From positions 372,001 to 436,000 of the forward strand of contig NZ_SUME01000005.1 in the NCBI RefSeq assembly GCF_005048855.1: a stretch of DNA of 64,000 nucleotides, read 5' to 3'. The position numbers and the translations under genes were made by a program. This DNA comes from Sphingobacterium olei (GTDB taxonomy: Bacteria > Bacteroidota > Bacteroidia > Sphingobacteriales > Sphingobacteriaceae). Position 1 is the first letter of the stretch; each line of letters starts with the position of its first letter. This document shows, in pieces, positions 9,593 through 19,108 of the stretch. The notes below the pieces were generated by a model. That model searched no databases. It saw only the letters and a program-made list of their open reading frames with translations, and had not been told where the DNA came from.

Positions 9593-10561
9593 ATGAAAAC
9601 AGCAAAATATTATAGCATATGGTGCCTCGTTTGCGCCACGATTACCCTGACGCTTTCATCATGTAGCGAAGAGGAACAGATGCCGCTAAATACCGCGCCC
9701 ATTCCGCGCATCATTGAACTTACGCCTGCTAACGCATCGGTAGGCGAAGAAATAACGATCGTAGGGGTCAACTTCTCGGAAAACCCAGCTGAGAATGAAG
9801 TGAAATTCAACCAAACCGTGGTCGATATCGTTGAAGTATCAGAAACATCAATTAAGGTAATCGTGCCCGAAGTGACCGGCAATATCGCCGGAGTATCGGT
9901 GCGGAGTAGAGGGAAAATATCGAATAAACGAAACTTGTCGCTGGTGCGCGTAAAAACGTTTGAAGATGATTTCAACCGGGCGGATGTTCCTCCGGTCGGG
10001 TCCGATGTCACGCCAAATCCTATTGGTAGCAACTGGCAAATCGTGGCGGGCACGTTTGAGATCAAAGGCAATCGCTTATTTTGTGGTGCGGCCAGTACAG
10101 AATCTTACGCCTTATACCGTGATCCAGAACTTCGTATGGAGGTCGGTGAGGGCAGTTATTTTCGTTTAAAAGCCGATATGAAAGTTACGCCCGAATCTTT
10201 TGCCGGGATTATATTTAATGCCCAGAGCGATAATAAGCGATTCTACCTGTTCCGCACGAGCAATGGGCTCGTGCAAATGCTTAAAAGTGGAAGCAACGGC
10301 CTTAACGATTGGGCGAACGTCATGATGAGCGAAAATATTCCAGGCTTCGCCCCCAACGTCCCTTATCACGTAGAGGTGTCCTCATCGCAGCCCGGACGAT
10401 TTGTCGTCAAGGTAATCGAGCTAAATACCAATACCGCACTGTTTGAACGGAGTTTTGAAGACGCCAATCCGTACGTAGGGGGGTCGCCCGGGGTTTATTA
10501 TTTCGGCCTGGCAAATCCAATCGACATTGCCTTTGATAATCTGCACATTGAAACACTGTAA
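9593..10561 (+). CDS. IPT/TIG-domain surface lipoprotein with C-terminal lectin-like domain
   Basis: A 322-residue lipoprotein with lipobox LSSC (Cys24). Residues about 38-118 form an IPT/TIG immunoglobulin-like fold (IIELTPANASVGEEITIVG...NEVKFN). Residues about 125-322 begin with FEDDFNRAD...GSNWQIVAGTFEI, the opening of concanavalin A-like/LamG jelly-roll modules. TIG plus jelly-roll lipoproteins directly after SusD are typical SusE/SusF-position surface glycan-binding proteins. There is a 36-bp gap from SusD and an 11-bp gap to the next gene, so it is in the same operon. No catalytic residues could be identified, so binding is more likely than hydrolysis. Confidence 0.8.
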   Translation: MKTAKYYSIWCLVCATITLTLSSCSEEEQMPLNTAPIPRIIELTPANASVGEEITIVGVNFSENPAENEVKFNQTVVDIVEVSETSIKVIVPEVTGNIAGVSVRSRGKISNKRNLSLVRVKTFEDDFNRADVPPVGSDVTPNPIGSNWQIVAGTFEIKGNRLFCGAASTESYALYRDPELRMEVGEGSYFRLKADMKVTPESFAGIIFNAQSDNKRFYLFRTSNGLVQMLKSGSNGLNDWANVMMSENIPGFAPNVPYHVEVSSSQPGRFVVKVIELNTNTALFERSFEDANPYVGGSPGVYYFGLANPIDIAFDNLHIETL

Positions 10562-10572
10562 TCGAAAAGAAC

Positions 10573-11544
10573 ATGAAAAAAAATATATGGCTTAAACTGG
10601 GACGCTTGTCCAGTATTATTGTGGTCGTCGCCTGCTCTGCAGGCGACCCGATCGAAACCCCACCTGAGGTTACCGGAAACGACACCATCTCTATTCTCGG
10701 TGATCCGTCTTTCAAGAAGGGACTCGTGCTCAAGCGAACAAATGGTTCAACGAGCAACGTCATACATCCTTTCGGACCCGGTTCGGGCTCGCCCATCTGG
10801 GGAATGGCCGAGTGGGGTACCCGGTATTTTCTTACGGAGAGTGATCGTGTCGAGGATGCCCATAGCGTGAGCTATGTCAATGCAGGCAAGACAATATCCT
10901 TTAAAAAGGCGCCTCATGCAGGTAATATCGCGATGCAGGTCACGACTTCGTCCGAGTACGTCAGACCCCGTCGCGAAGGCGAAGACTGGCCGCACCTACT
11001 CATCGAACAGAGCTTTCCAGACCAGCCGTTTGTAAAAGATCTTAAAGGATTAATACTGCATTTCCGCGGTAAATTGACGAAAGCCGAAATGAAGATGGCC
11101 CAACAGGATTTTAATCCAGGTCTGCATGCAGCCCAGTTTCAGCTCTTTATCACCGTACAAAATATGAACCCCAATTCCGCGTATTATGGAGACTTTCTAT
11201 GGTTCGGTATTCCGTTCTATGACAACCGGAATGCGCAGATCCCCGTGTACGCCGCAAAGGATATTGGAAAAGACGACGCCAGCGGGAAGTTCATTTATAG
11301 TGCCGGTACCACCGATTTTATGAAAGGCACATTTCACGGCGGTAACGAAGTTACCATCGAGAAGGATATCTATCCGTTGATCGTCAACGCGTTAAAAATG
11401 GCCAAGCAGCGCGGGTACTTAACCGGTTCTTTTGATGGCGATTTTCGGATCACCGGGATGAACCTCGGGTGGGAGCTACCCGGTACGTTTGATGTTGGTT
11501 TTGAAATAAACGACTTCGATATATCGAAGGTGACTCAAAAATAA
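10573..11544 (+). CDS. surface lipoprotein of unknown function (rhamnose locus)
   Basis: A 323-residue predicted lipoprotein with lipobox VVAC (Cys21). I do not recognise the family. The mature part is rich in aromatic residues and Gly (SPIWGMAEWGTRYFL, GDFLWFGIPFYDN) with alternating beta-type segments, and ends in GMNLGWELPGTFDVGFEINDFD, suggesting an all-beta jelly-roll. It sits between the TIG lipoprotein and the second GH78 with gaps of 11 and 9 bp, so it is firmly in the operon. It could be a second glycan-binding protein or a divergent lyase or esterase. The first looks more likely because no acidic-pair or Ser-His signature stands out. Confidence 0.6.
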   Translation: MKKNIWLKLGRLSSIIVVVACSAGDPIETPPEVTGNDTISILGDPSFKKGLVLKRTNGSTSNVIHPFGPGSGSPIWGMAEWGTRYFLTESDRVEDAHSVSYVNAGKTISFKKAPHAGNIAMQVTTSSEYVRPRREGEDWPHLLIEQSFPDQPFVKDLKGLILHFRGKLTKAEMKMAQQDFNPGLHAAQFQLFITVQNMNPNSAYYGDFLWFGIPFYDNRNAQIPVYAAKDIGKDDASGKFIYSAGTTDFMKGTFHGGNEVTIEKDIYPLIVNALKMAKQRGYLTGSFDGDFRITGMNLGWELPGTFDVGFEINDFDISKVTQK

Positions 11545-11553
11545 AATCTTTAT

Positions 11554-13962
11554 ATGATTCGTATTTTATGCAGCTTATTGCTACTCGTGGTTACTTTTTT
11601 GCCCGCTTTCGCACAAGATCAGGTAGGAGATCAAGACCAGTCTCCCTGGTACAGCAACAGGTGGAAAGGGAAGTGGATTAGTTGCCCTAATGTGCCCCAG
11701 CGCGATTACGGCGTGTTCCATTTCCGGAAAGCGTTCGCACTGGAAGATCAGCCGACGACGTACACGATACATGTATCTGCAGACAACCGGTACCGATTAT
11801 TTGTCAATGGCAAAGCCGTGGTCTCCGGCCCCGCACGTGGCGACCTACACCACTGGTATTTCGAAACTGTCGACATCGCTCCCTATTTACGTCCCGGAAA
11901 AAATGTAATCGCTGCGCTCGTGTGGAACATGGGTGTGCATGCACCCATCGCGCAGGTCACCGCGCAGACTGGGCTTGTCATTCAAGGCGAATCTGAACGG
12001 GAAAAGGTCGTCAACACCGACGGCTCATATAACGTATTACAGAGCAAAGCCTATACGCCTTGTTCCACAGATAATATGGAGCGGCTAAATGCCTATATGG
12101 TCATCGGCCCAGGGGACGACATGGACGCTTCCCGTTATGCGTGGGGCTGGCAGGAACTTGATTTCGATGATGGCGGCTGGATGCAGGCGCAGGTTATAGC
12201 CGATGCGGTTCCCCAAGGTGTGGGTACAGACAACATCTGGACACTCGAACCCCGAAATATCCCCCTGTTTGAGGAAAAGCCACAACGTCTTTCAGCAATC
12301 AGGTGGGTAAAGGGCATGGACAGCAAAGCCTTTTCCGGCTTTTTAACGGGTTCTACATCCGTCACCATTCCGGCGCACTCCCGCGTAAGCCTTTTGCTAG
12401 ACCAATCCGTGAATACCGTAGCCTATCCAGAACTGTTGTCCAGTGGCGGGAAGGGAAGTTCGGTTAAGCTCAGCTATGCCGAGGCCCTTTTCGATCAGCA
12501 CCGACAAAAGGGAAACCGAAATGACGTAGAGGGAAAGGAACTTATCGGTAACTACGATGTTTTTCGGCCAGACGGACATGCACATCGGTTGTTTAGGCCG
12601 CTTTGGCTGCGCACCTATCGCTTCATCCAAGTCGATGTGGAGACCGCAGATGAGCCGCTAGTCCTGCACGATCTCTTGGGGTATTATACCACTTACCCTT
12701 TCGAGATGAATGCGCAGTTTAAATCCAACGACAAGCATATGGACGATATCTGGGATGTCAGCTGGCGTACGGCACGATTATGTGCCGGCGAAACCTATTT
12801 TGATTGTCCCTACTACGAGCAACTTCAATATTCTGGCGATACACGTATTCAAGCGTTAATCTCCTTATATGTATCGGGCGACGATCGCTTAATGCGGAGG
12901 TCGTTGTTGGATTTTCACTACTCTCGGGTTCCCGAGGGGATGGTTCAAGGGCGATATCCAAGTAGTCGGCTACAGATCATTCCCACCTACACACTGTGGT
13001 GGATTTCCATGGTCCACGACTATTGGATGCATCGGCAGGATGACCCGTTTATCCAGCAATTTTTGCAGGGCATCGCAGGCGCATTGGATTGGTATGCCCA
13101 ACGCGTAGATCAGGAGAGGGGTATGCTTGGTTCTATACCATGGTGGCCATTTGTGGATTACACCCCTCCGTTCACCTCGGGCGTTCCCACGGGCGCTACC
13201 GATGGTCATTCGTCGGTATTGACCTTGCACTATGCCTACACCCTCAAGCAAGCTGCTGATCTCTTCGCTCATTTCGGCGCGCCAGAGCAGGCAGCGCGTT
13301 ACCGTAAAGAAGCAGACCGCCTCAATACGGCTACGTATCGACTTTGTTTTGATCAGGCACGTGGCGTTATGGCCGATACGCCCGATAAGCAAGCTTATAG
13401 TCAACATGCTTCTATACTAGCGGTCATATCGGGATGTATACCCGAAACGGATCGCCAGGCCCTGACCGAAAAGGTGCTCGACGATGAATCGTTAATACCG
13501 GTTACTTTTTATTTCCGCTTTTATTTAACCCGTGCCCTATTGGAAAGCGGATTAGGAGATCGCTACTACGAAAAACTCAGTGCCTGGCACGATATGTTGG
13601 ATCTCGGCCTGACCACTTTTTCAGAAACGCCGGAGCCCACCCGATCCGACTGCCATGCATGGAGCGCAAGTCCGAGCTATGATTTTTTGGCGACCATCTG
13701 TGGCATCAGGCCTGCGGCTCCCGGTTTCAAGCGTGTGCTAGTTGAACCCAATCTGGGCGCTTTGAACGAGGTCGAAGCCGTCATGCCGCACACTGCCGGT
13801 GAAATTAAGGTCCAGCTAAAGCGCGACAGACAGCACGGGATCCGTGGTACGGTAACGCTTCCCGAAGGTGTGAAAGGCGATTTTCGTTGGCACGGTAAAC
13901 AACAGCGACTGGTAGGAGGCGAAAATACCATTACCATGGATGACCGACCTCAGTCTTTATAA
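11554..13962 (+). CDS. GH78-type alpha-L-rhamnosidase (second paralogue)
   Basis: An 802-residue secreted hydrolase with a signal peptide (residues 1-20, ending FLPAFA). The N-terminal beta-sandwich (RWKGKWIS, VSADNRYRLFVNG) is followed by an (alpha/alpha)6 catalytic barrel with DCPYYEQLQYSGD at 417-429; D417, E422 and D429 occupy the GH78 catalytic-acid positions. A small C-terminal beta domain follows HAWSASPSYDFLATICGIRP. The full-length protein is within the usual GH78 range. It is paralogous to the partial enzyme at the left edge, so the locus encodes at least two rhamnosidases, presumably with different linkage or aglycone preference. It is translated 9 bp after the preceding lipoprotein. 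Confidence 0.92.
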   Translation: MIRILCSLLLLVVTFLPAFAQDQVGDQDQSPWYSNRWKGKWISCPNVPQRDYGVFHFRKAFALEDQPTTYTIHVSADNRYRLFVNGKAVVSGPARGDLHHWYFETVDIAPYLRPGKNVIAALVWNMGVHAPIAQVTAQTGLVIQGESEREKVVNTDGSYNVLQSKAYTPCSTDNMERLNAYMVIGPGDDMDASRYAWGWQELDFDDGGWMQAQVIADAVPQGVGTDNIWTLEPRNIPLFEEKPQRLSAIRWVKGMDSKAFSGFLTGSTSVTIPAHSRVSLLLDQSVNTVAYPELLSSGGKGSSVKLSYAEALFDQHRQKGNRNDVEGKELIGNYDVFRPDGHAHRLFRPLWLRTYRFIQVDVETADEPLVLHDLLGYYTTYPFEMNAQFKSNDKHMDDIWDVSWRTARLCAGETYFDCPYYEQLQYSGDTRIQALISLYVSGDDRLMRRSLLDFHYSRVPEGMVQGRYPSSRLQIIPTYTLWWISMVHDYWMHRQDDPFIQQFLQGIAGALDWYAQRVDQERGMLGSIPWWPFVDYTPPFTSGVPTGATDGHSSVLTLHYAYTLKQAADLFAHFGAPEQAARYRKEADRLNTATYRLCFDQARGVMADTPDKQAYSQHASILAVISGCIPETDRQALTEKVLDDESLIPVTFYFRFYLTRALLESGLGDRYYEKLSAWHDMLDLGLTTFSETPEPTRSDCHAWSASPSYDFLATICGIRPAAPGFKRVLVEPNLGALNEVEAVMPHTAGEIKVQLKRDRQHGIRGTVTLPEGVKGDFRWHGKQQRLVGGENTITMDDRPQSL

Positions 13963-13989
13963 AACAAAAAAAAACATAAACAGAACAAC

Positions 13990-15333
13990 ATGAAACTTCA
14001 TATACGGATGATGTTACTATGTACAGTAGCATTATTACCTCTGTGTACCATAGCGCAGGATAACGACTACGCGCGCTACCGCGATGTGATCAAAAAACAC
14101 ATTTACAAAGACTTCAAGGGGATGTACCGCCCCGCCGGGAAATCGCTGCAATACCCATTTATAACACCGGGAAGTGTACAATATGCCGATGTACTGTGGG
14201 ACTGGGACTCGTGGCTCAGTAATATCGCACTACGTCAAATCCTGACAGATACCGGTTCAGAAGCGGACAAAAAAGAAGCGGTGCAATACGAGCAAGGCTG
14301 TATACTTAACTTTTTGGCGTATGCCGATATCGACGGCTGGGTGCCTATTATGATCGAACGAACAGCAAATCTAGATAGCATCAGACCCAAGAACATCTAC
14401 GAAGTTAATATGCACAAGCCCTGTCTGGCGCAGCATGCCGCTTTTTTAACGAAGGAGAATAAGGGCGATGTCGCCTGGCTTCGCGACAAGTTTCACAACC
14501 TACAGTTTTTCGTAGGCGGGTACAAGAATAGGTACCGTCATGCCGCCACGGGACTTTACTTTTGGCAAAACGACATTATGATTGGTGTGGATAACGATCC
14601 CTCGACCTATTACCGTCCCGATCGAAGCTCAGCATCGATCTATCTCAATTGTTTGATGTACAAAGAACTGAAGGCCATGGTGTACCTGTGCGAACAACTA
14701 AAGATGGACGAAATTGCCAAACAGTTTGCGACGGATGCCGAGGAACTGAAGCAAGCCATACAAACCCACTGCTGGGACGAGCGCGATGGATTTTTCTATA
14801 GCGTAGATCTAAACCTGAAACCTGTAAATACGGATACCTGGGCGTACCACGGCGGCGCTCCCCGGCATTGGGATGGCGTTATCCAGCGCATAGGCGTCTG
14901 GTCCGGGTTTTTAGCCCTGTGGGCTGAGATTGCCACACCCGAGCAAGCCAAAAGAATGGTAAACGAGCATTATAAAAATTCCGCGACGTTCAATGCCAAC
15001 TACGGTGTACGTACACTCTCCAAGATGGAAAAGATGTATAATCTGAAAGCAAGCGGGAATCCATCTTCATGGCTGGGGCCCATCTGGGGCATCTCGAATT
15101 ACATGACTTGGCGAGGCTTGGTCAACTACGGTTTTCAGGTCGAAGCCAAGGAATTGGCGACAAAGACTATCCTGCTGTTTGGAAAAGATTTCGAACGCCA
15201 TGGCACGCTTCACGAATACTATCAGCCCGAAAATGGTGAACCGATTTTAAATCCAGGATTCCAAAATTGGAATTACCTTGTACTGAATATGTTAAATTGG
15301 ATGGATGGGAGTAAGGTTGTGACAGAGTTCTAA
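13990..15333 (+). CDS. GH63/MGH1-like (alpha/alpha)6 glycoside hydrolase, secreted
   Basis: A 447-residue protein with a signal peptide (about 1-22, ending CTIAQ). The barrel motifs resemble the GH63/GH37/MGH1 group: WDWDSW at 70-75, GVDNDPSTYYRP at about 199-210 (equivalent to the family GxDNSP, whose Asp is the general acid), GPIWGISNYM at 363-372, and EYYQPENGE at 409-417 (the family E-x-x-x-P-x-x-G base region). Members act on alpha-glucosyl or mannosyl linkages, so here it probably removes a second sugar from the rhamnose-containing glycan (inference). It is the last structural gene of the locus, 27 bp after the GH78. Confidence 0.75.
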   Translation: MKLHIRMMLLCTVALLPLCTIAQDNDYARYRDVIKKHIYKDFKGMYRPAGKSLQYPFITPGSVQYADVLWDWDSWLSNIALRQILTDTGSEADKKEAVQYEQGCILNFLAYADIDGWVPIMIERTANLDSIRPKNIYEVNMHKPCLAQHAAFLTKENKGDVAWLRDKFHNLQFFVGGYKNRYRHAATGLYFWQNDIMIGVDNDPSTYYRPDRSSASIYLNCLMYKELKAMVYLCEQLKMDEIAKQFATDAEELKQAIQTHCWDERDGFFYSVDLNLKPVNTDTWAYHGGAPRHWDGVIQRIGVWSGFLALWAEIATPEQAKRMVNEHYKNSATFNANYGVRTLSKMEKMYNLKASGNPSSWLGPIWGISNYMTWRGLVNYGFQVEAKELATKTILLFGKDFERHGTLHEYYQPENGEPILNPGFQNWNYLVLNMLNWMDGSKVVTEF

Positions 15334-15420
15334 ATGCTGAATTATAAACGACGCGAGGCTAAAAGCAGTCATGCAGCAGAATAGTAAAAAATGTAGCTTA
15401 ATATCTATAAATGATATCGT

Positions 15421-16431
15421 ATGAAATCAATCCATATCGCAAACAATAGTGCTTTGCTTAAATTTGAGCAGGTTGCTGAGGCTATTAAGCTAGAGGTTGA
15501 AAAAGGTAATCTAAAACGGAATGACCAACTTCCTTCTATTACCGCTTTCAGCAAAGCACATGGTATATCCCGTGATACAGTCGAGAAGGCGTTTAAGAAG
15601 CTGATACGAGAGGGCTATGTCAAAGCATTTCGAGGCAAAGGAAATTTTATTGTCGGCATACAGGATACACGTTTAAAGGTGCTTTTGATTTTTAATAAGC
15701 TGAGTTCGTACAAAAAAATAGTCTATGATGCGATCATTTCGGAGCTAGGTAGCAAAGCCAAGGTTGACCTCCAGATTCATTATTACAATCCGCAGCTCCT
15801 CGCGGAAATAATGGACGAAAGCCTAGGACATTATCATTATTACGTTATTATGCCACATTTTGTCCACGGAGCGGAGGAGGAGACCTACCTAAAAACATTC
15901 CAAAAGATTCCATCAGATCAGCTTGTGCTGTTGGACAAAGATCTCCCGCAGTTATCCCATCCCGGAATAGCAGTTTATCAGGATTTTAAAAAGGATATAT
16001 ATCATGCATTTGTAGCTGCTAACGATCTGATGGAAAAGTACAAAAAGATTGTAGTTGTATTTCCAAGGTACAGTAATCACCCTCTCGAACTCAATGAAGG
16101 GGTTTTACAATTTTGTACACAGACCGGAAAAGAGTTCAGTGTCATTGCTGATGCAGACAAGGAGGATCTGGAAAGAAGAACGTTGTATATCGTATTGATT
16201 GAGGCCGATTTGGCCGTATTGATCAAAAAGACAAGGATGCTTATGTTTAAGCTTGGTAAGGATATGGGAATATTGTCGTTCAACGAGACCGTTCTCAAAG
16301 AACTCCTAGACATCACCGTCATTACGACCGATTTTGAGAAGATGGGGCGAACAGCTGCCTCGTTGATCCGAGAAGGAAAGGCAGAACACGTAAATAATCC
16401 CTTCTTCATTATTAGACGGAATTCGGTATAG
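15421..16431 (+). CDS. GntR-type winged-helix regulator with LacI-like ligand domain
   Basis: A 336-residue protein. The N-terminal GntR winged helix (about 10-78) shows GNLKRNDQLPSITAFSKAHG then RDTVEKAFKKLIREGYV and the wing AFRGKGNF. Residues about 85-336 look like a type-1 periplasmic-binding-protein/LacI sensor (VLLIFNKLSSYKKIVYDAII, IAVYQDFKKDIYHA, ending in DFEKMGRTAASLI). This GntR-plus-LacI-sensor layout is common for sugar catabolism regulators in Bacteroidota. It lies 87 bp after the hydrolase on the same strand, so it probably senses a monosaccharide released by the locus, such as rhamnose. The locus would then have both an ECF layer and a cytoplasmic sugar sensor. Confidence 0.85.
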   Translation: MKSIHIANNSALLKFEQVAEAIKLEVEKGNLKRNDQLPSITAFSKAHGISRDTVEKAFKKLIREGYVKAFRGKGNFIVGIQDTRLKVLLIFNKLSSYKKIVYDAIISELGSKAKVDLQIHYYNPQLLAEIMDESLGHYHYYVIMPHFVHGAEEETYLKTFQKIPSDQLVLLDKDLPQLSHPGIAVYQDFKKDIYHAFVAANDLMEKYKKIVVVFPRYSNHPLELNEGVLQFCTQTGKEFSVIADADKEDLERRTLYIVLIEADLAVLIKKTRMLMFKLGKDMGILSFNETVLKELLDITVITTDFEKMGRTAASLIREGKAEHVNNPFFIIRRNSV

Positions 16432-16462
16432 TGAACAATAGATGGAAGCTGTCGTATTATAC

Positions 16463-17293
16463 TCATTTTATATAGTTCCAGGTGAATGAATTTTCTGAAA
16501 CTTCTATTTCCAGATGGCCGGGTTCTGTTCCGTGAAATGCGCCATTCCACCAGTTTCCAGAAACCGCTCCCGCCGTGATAAACTGCACACCTTTCACCTT
16601 TATCTCTTCATAGAGGTGCATATGACCCTGCAGTACCAATTTAAGGTTGTGATTTTCAAACAGGTCGAACACCTGCTTTTGGTTGGAAAATGTATCGGCG
16701 GATGTATATCGTCCTTCCAGGACTGGATAGTAAACCGATAGGAAAGGGACATGAGAAACGATGACGATGGGTTGATCGGCAGGTGTCTCACGCAGCACAT
16801 TTTTAAGCCACTCGACTTGAGGCGCCTTTACCGCGTATTGGTTATTTTCTACCTCTACACTATTAAGAACGATGAACTTCCAGCCTTTGTGCTCGAACGC
16901 ATAGTATGTTTTACCGAACACGGACTCGAAAAGTTGGAAGTCATTGATACCGTTGCGTAAAGCGCCCGGCAATCTATCATGGTTGCCAATAGCCACATGA
17001 TAAGGCTTATTCGCGCTATCTAGGATGCTCTTTAACTGTTTCAGACGTTCTTCGCCGCGATGTATGTCCTCCTGTTTTAAATAATCTATATCCACATTAT
17101 CCCCCCCGGTCATGATGAAATCGAGGTTTTTCGGAAGCTTGTCCAGACGCTTCTTCACAGCCATTAGTGTACTGTCGCTATGGATATGTATATCGGTCAG
17201 GAAACCAAATTTGAACGACTGTGCGTGTAAAAGGTGTGCTGTACCCGTGCCGAAAAGCAGCGCCACCGCAAGTAGAATTTTAAAAGTTCTCAT
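16463..17293 (-). CDS. secreted calcineurin-like metallophosphoesterase (system 2)
   Basis: A 276-residue protein with a signal peptide (about 1-25, ending HLLHAQ). All metal-ligand motifs of the calcineurin-like family are present in order: DIHIH, GGDNVD, GNHDR, VSHVPF and GHMHLYEE. I chose the ATG at 17293 because it overlaps the SusD stop as TAATG, implying translational coupling; an ATG at 17299 would overlap further. It is the third gene of a SusC-SusD-phosphoesterase operon, so it probably dephosphorylates or opens a phosphodiester in the imported or surface-bound ligand. The substrate is unknown. It converges on the GntR gene with a 31-bp gap. Confidence 0.9.
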   Translation of the reverse strand: MRTFKILLAVALLFGTGTAHLLHAQSFKFGFLTDIHIHSDSTLMAVKKRLDKLPKNLDFIMTGGDNVDIDYLKQEDIHRGEERLKQLKSILDSANKPYHVAIGNHDRLPGALRNGINDFQLFESVFGKTYYAFEHKGWKFIVLNSVEVENNQYAVKAPQVEWLKNVLRETPADQPIVIVSHVPFLSVYYPVLEGRYTSADTFSNQKQVFDLFENHNLKLVLQGHMHLYEEIKVKGVQFITAGAVSGNWWNGAFHGTEPGHLEIEVSENSFTWNYIK

Positions 17294-19098
17294 TACCATC
17301 CAAATATTTGTTTTAAGTTATTATTCAATCCTATTTGTCTCGCCGGGATCGGGCGGTAATAGTGCTTGGGTACTTCAAAAGTCCCGGTCTGCGCTATCGT
17401 TTCTACTGTACCGCTATTACCCTCCGACAGGAAGACACCCACATCCTGACCGAAGCTGCCGACACGGTAGTATTGTAGTTCCCGTCCCAGACTGTTTTTT
17501 TCCTTGTCCGCAGGAATAGACGCCGATGAAGGGAGAAGAACGATATCTTCAATACCGTCGCCCGTCATGTCGTGTTTTCCCAAGCCAGAGAAATAAATTC
17601 CTTCACGTTTGTTTTCCAGCAGCTTGCCAACATTCCAGCGCATCAGATCTGTAAAACGGTATCCTTCAAATGCCAATTCAACTCTGCGCTCACGACGCAC
17701 CTCCAGTACCAGGTTACGCTGTGCACTTTCTACATTCGCATATTTTGCAGATAGTACCGGGTCAGTAGCCTGTCCGATTAACAGATGAGGCATAGCAACA
17801 CGGTCACGCAGCACGTTTATACTGCGATTTAAGTCTTCCTGCGTCAAGATACCTAATTCTGCCTTTGCTTCCGCAAAATTGAGCAAAATTTCTGCATACC
17901 GATACAGCGGAATATCCAGGTTATTGCGGGTATCTAGGCTAAGTGTGTTCTGGAAACCCTTGATCTGATGGTAGCCAGAAAAGTTTTTTGCCAGCTGCTG
18001 TACATATAGACCTGCCCCTTGTGCATAAGTATGACTGTAGATGAGTTCCCAACCAGGGTAAGCATAGGATTGTGACAAACGAGGGTCCCTATTTTCAAAC
18101 TCTTTTACGAACGAAAATTGATCATAACCCACCTGGCCGGTAAAGAATGAGCCGTCTTTCATCAAGTAGGATTGTACGAGATCGCGCAGTGGATAGTACT
18201 CGTAATTACCAAACATCCCCGGCCAAGAGTCCGCATTCAATACATTGTTTGCATAGAACCGTCCTAATATTACCTCCTTGTTATTATCTAGGTTCTCGTT
18301 AAAAAATAAACTTCCATAGTCGGTCATCGGATTGCCGGTGTTGTGTATTGCAAAGCCGCCTTCTTTCATAATCTGGTCACTCAGCGTAAACGCTTTCTCT
18401 AAGAATCCAGCGGCAGACGCCTCCAGGTTAAGCTCATTGTGATATTTACGAAAAGTTCCCTCGTACAGTGCAAAGCGGCTGAACTCCTGCAGGACAACCC
18501 ACTTATTTACTTCGCCAAGGGAAGATGTCGCATTAACGTGCTCAGCAGCATACGCAAAGTCTTCCATAATCTTTTGTACAATGAAATCGCGGGGATCACG
18601 TGCTGCGAATAGGTAATCGGCATCGTTCACTTCCAGCGGTTTATCAATCCATGGAACATCGGAGAATCGTTGTACCTTCTCTACATAAAAGCGCGCCCTA
18701 AAGTAACGGCCTAGGCCTTCATAGTGTGCTTTTTCCGTTTCGCTTATTTGCGCCTTTCCGAAATTGGCCAGGTAAAAGTTGACTTTACGTAGCTGTGCCC
18801 AGTCATCTTTTGACCATCCGGTGTTAATGGTCTCTGCTGAGGCATTCCCGGCCATAATAGTCTTGATCTCCGTATTACCGGTCGTGCTTGCATTATCACT
18901 TGTTGCATCCGATTGGTAAAGTCCGATGCCGGAAAAATTGTAGAGACCTACCACATAGAGGTCCAAATCGTTGGCGGTATTAAAAAAGCTAGCATTGTTA
19001 ATAGAGGTCTCCGGCAGTTTATCAAGATAGTCGTCGTTACAACCGAATTGCAGCAGTACCGCAGCAGCAAAGAACGTAAATTTTATATATCTCTTCAT
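17293..19098 (-). CDS. SusD/RagB surface-binding lipoprotein (system 2)
   Basis: A 601-residue lipoprotein with lipobox QFGC (Cys20). It has the SusD hallmarks LGRYFRARFYVEKVQRFSDVPW near the N-terminal TPR region, RYAEILLNFAEAKAELG, and RRERRVELAFEGYRFTDLMRW at the C-terminal domain. It is downstream of its SusC (10-bp gap) and overlaps the phosphoesterase start by one base. It presumably binds a phosphorylated ligand, given the enzyme it is coupled to (inference). Confidence 0.95.
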   Translation of the reverse strand: MKRYIKFTFFAAAVLLQFGCNDDYLDKLPETSINNASFFNTANDLDLYVVGLYNFSGIGLYQSDATSDNASTTGNTEIKTIMAGNASAETINTGWSKDDWAQLRKVNFYLANFGKAQISETEKAHYEGLGRYFRARFYVEKVQRFSDVPWIDKPLEVNDADYLFAARDPRDFIVQKIMEDFAYAAEHVNATSSLGEVNKWVVLQEFSRFALYEGTFRKYHNELNLEASAAGFLEKAFTLSDQIMKEGGFAIHNTGNPMTDYGSLFFNENLDNNKEVILGRFYANNVLNADSWPGMFGNYEYYPLRDLVQSYLMKDGSFFTGQVGYDQFSFVKEFENRDPRLSQSYAYPGWELIYSHTYAQGAGLYVQQLAKNFSGYHQIKGFQNTLSLDTRNNLDIPLYRYAEILLNFAEAKAELGILTQEDLNRSINVLRDRVAMPHLLIGQATDPVLSAKYANVESAQRNLVLEVRRERRVELAFEGYRFTDLMRWNVGKLLENKREGIYFSGLGKHDMTGDGIEDIVLLPSSASIPADKEKNSLGRELQYYRVGSFGQDVGVFLSEGNSGTVETIAQTGTFEVPKHYYRPIPARQIGLNNNLKQIFGW

Positions 19099-19108
19099 CG
19101 TGTTTATA

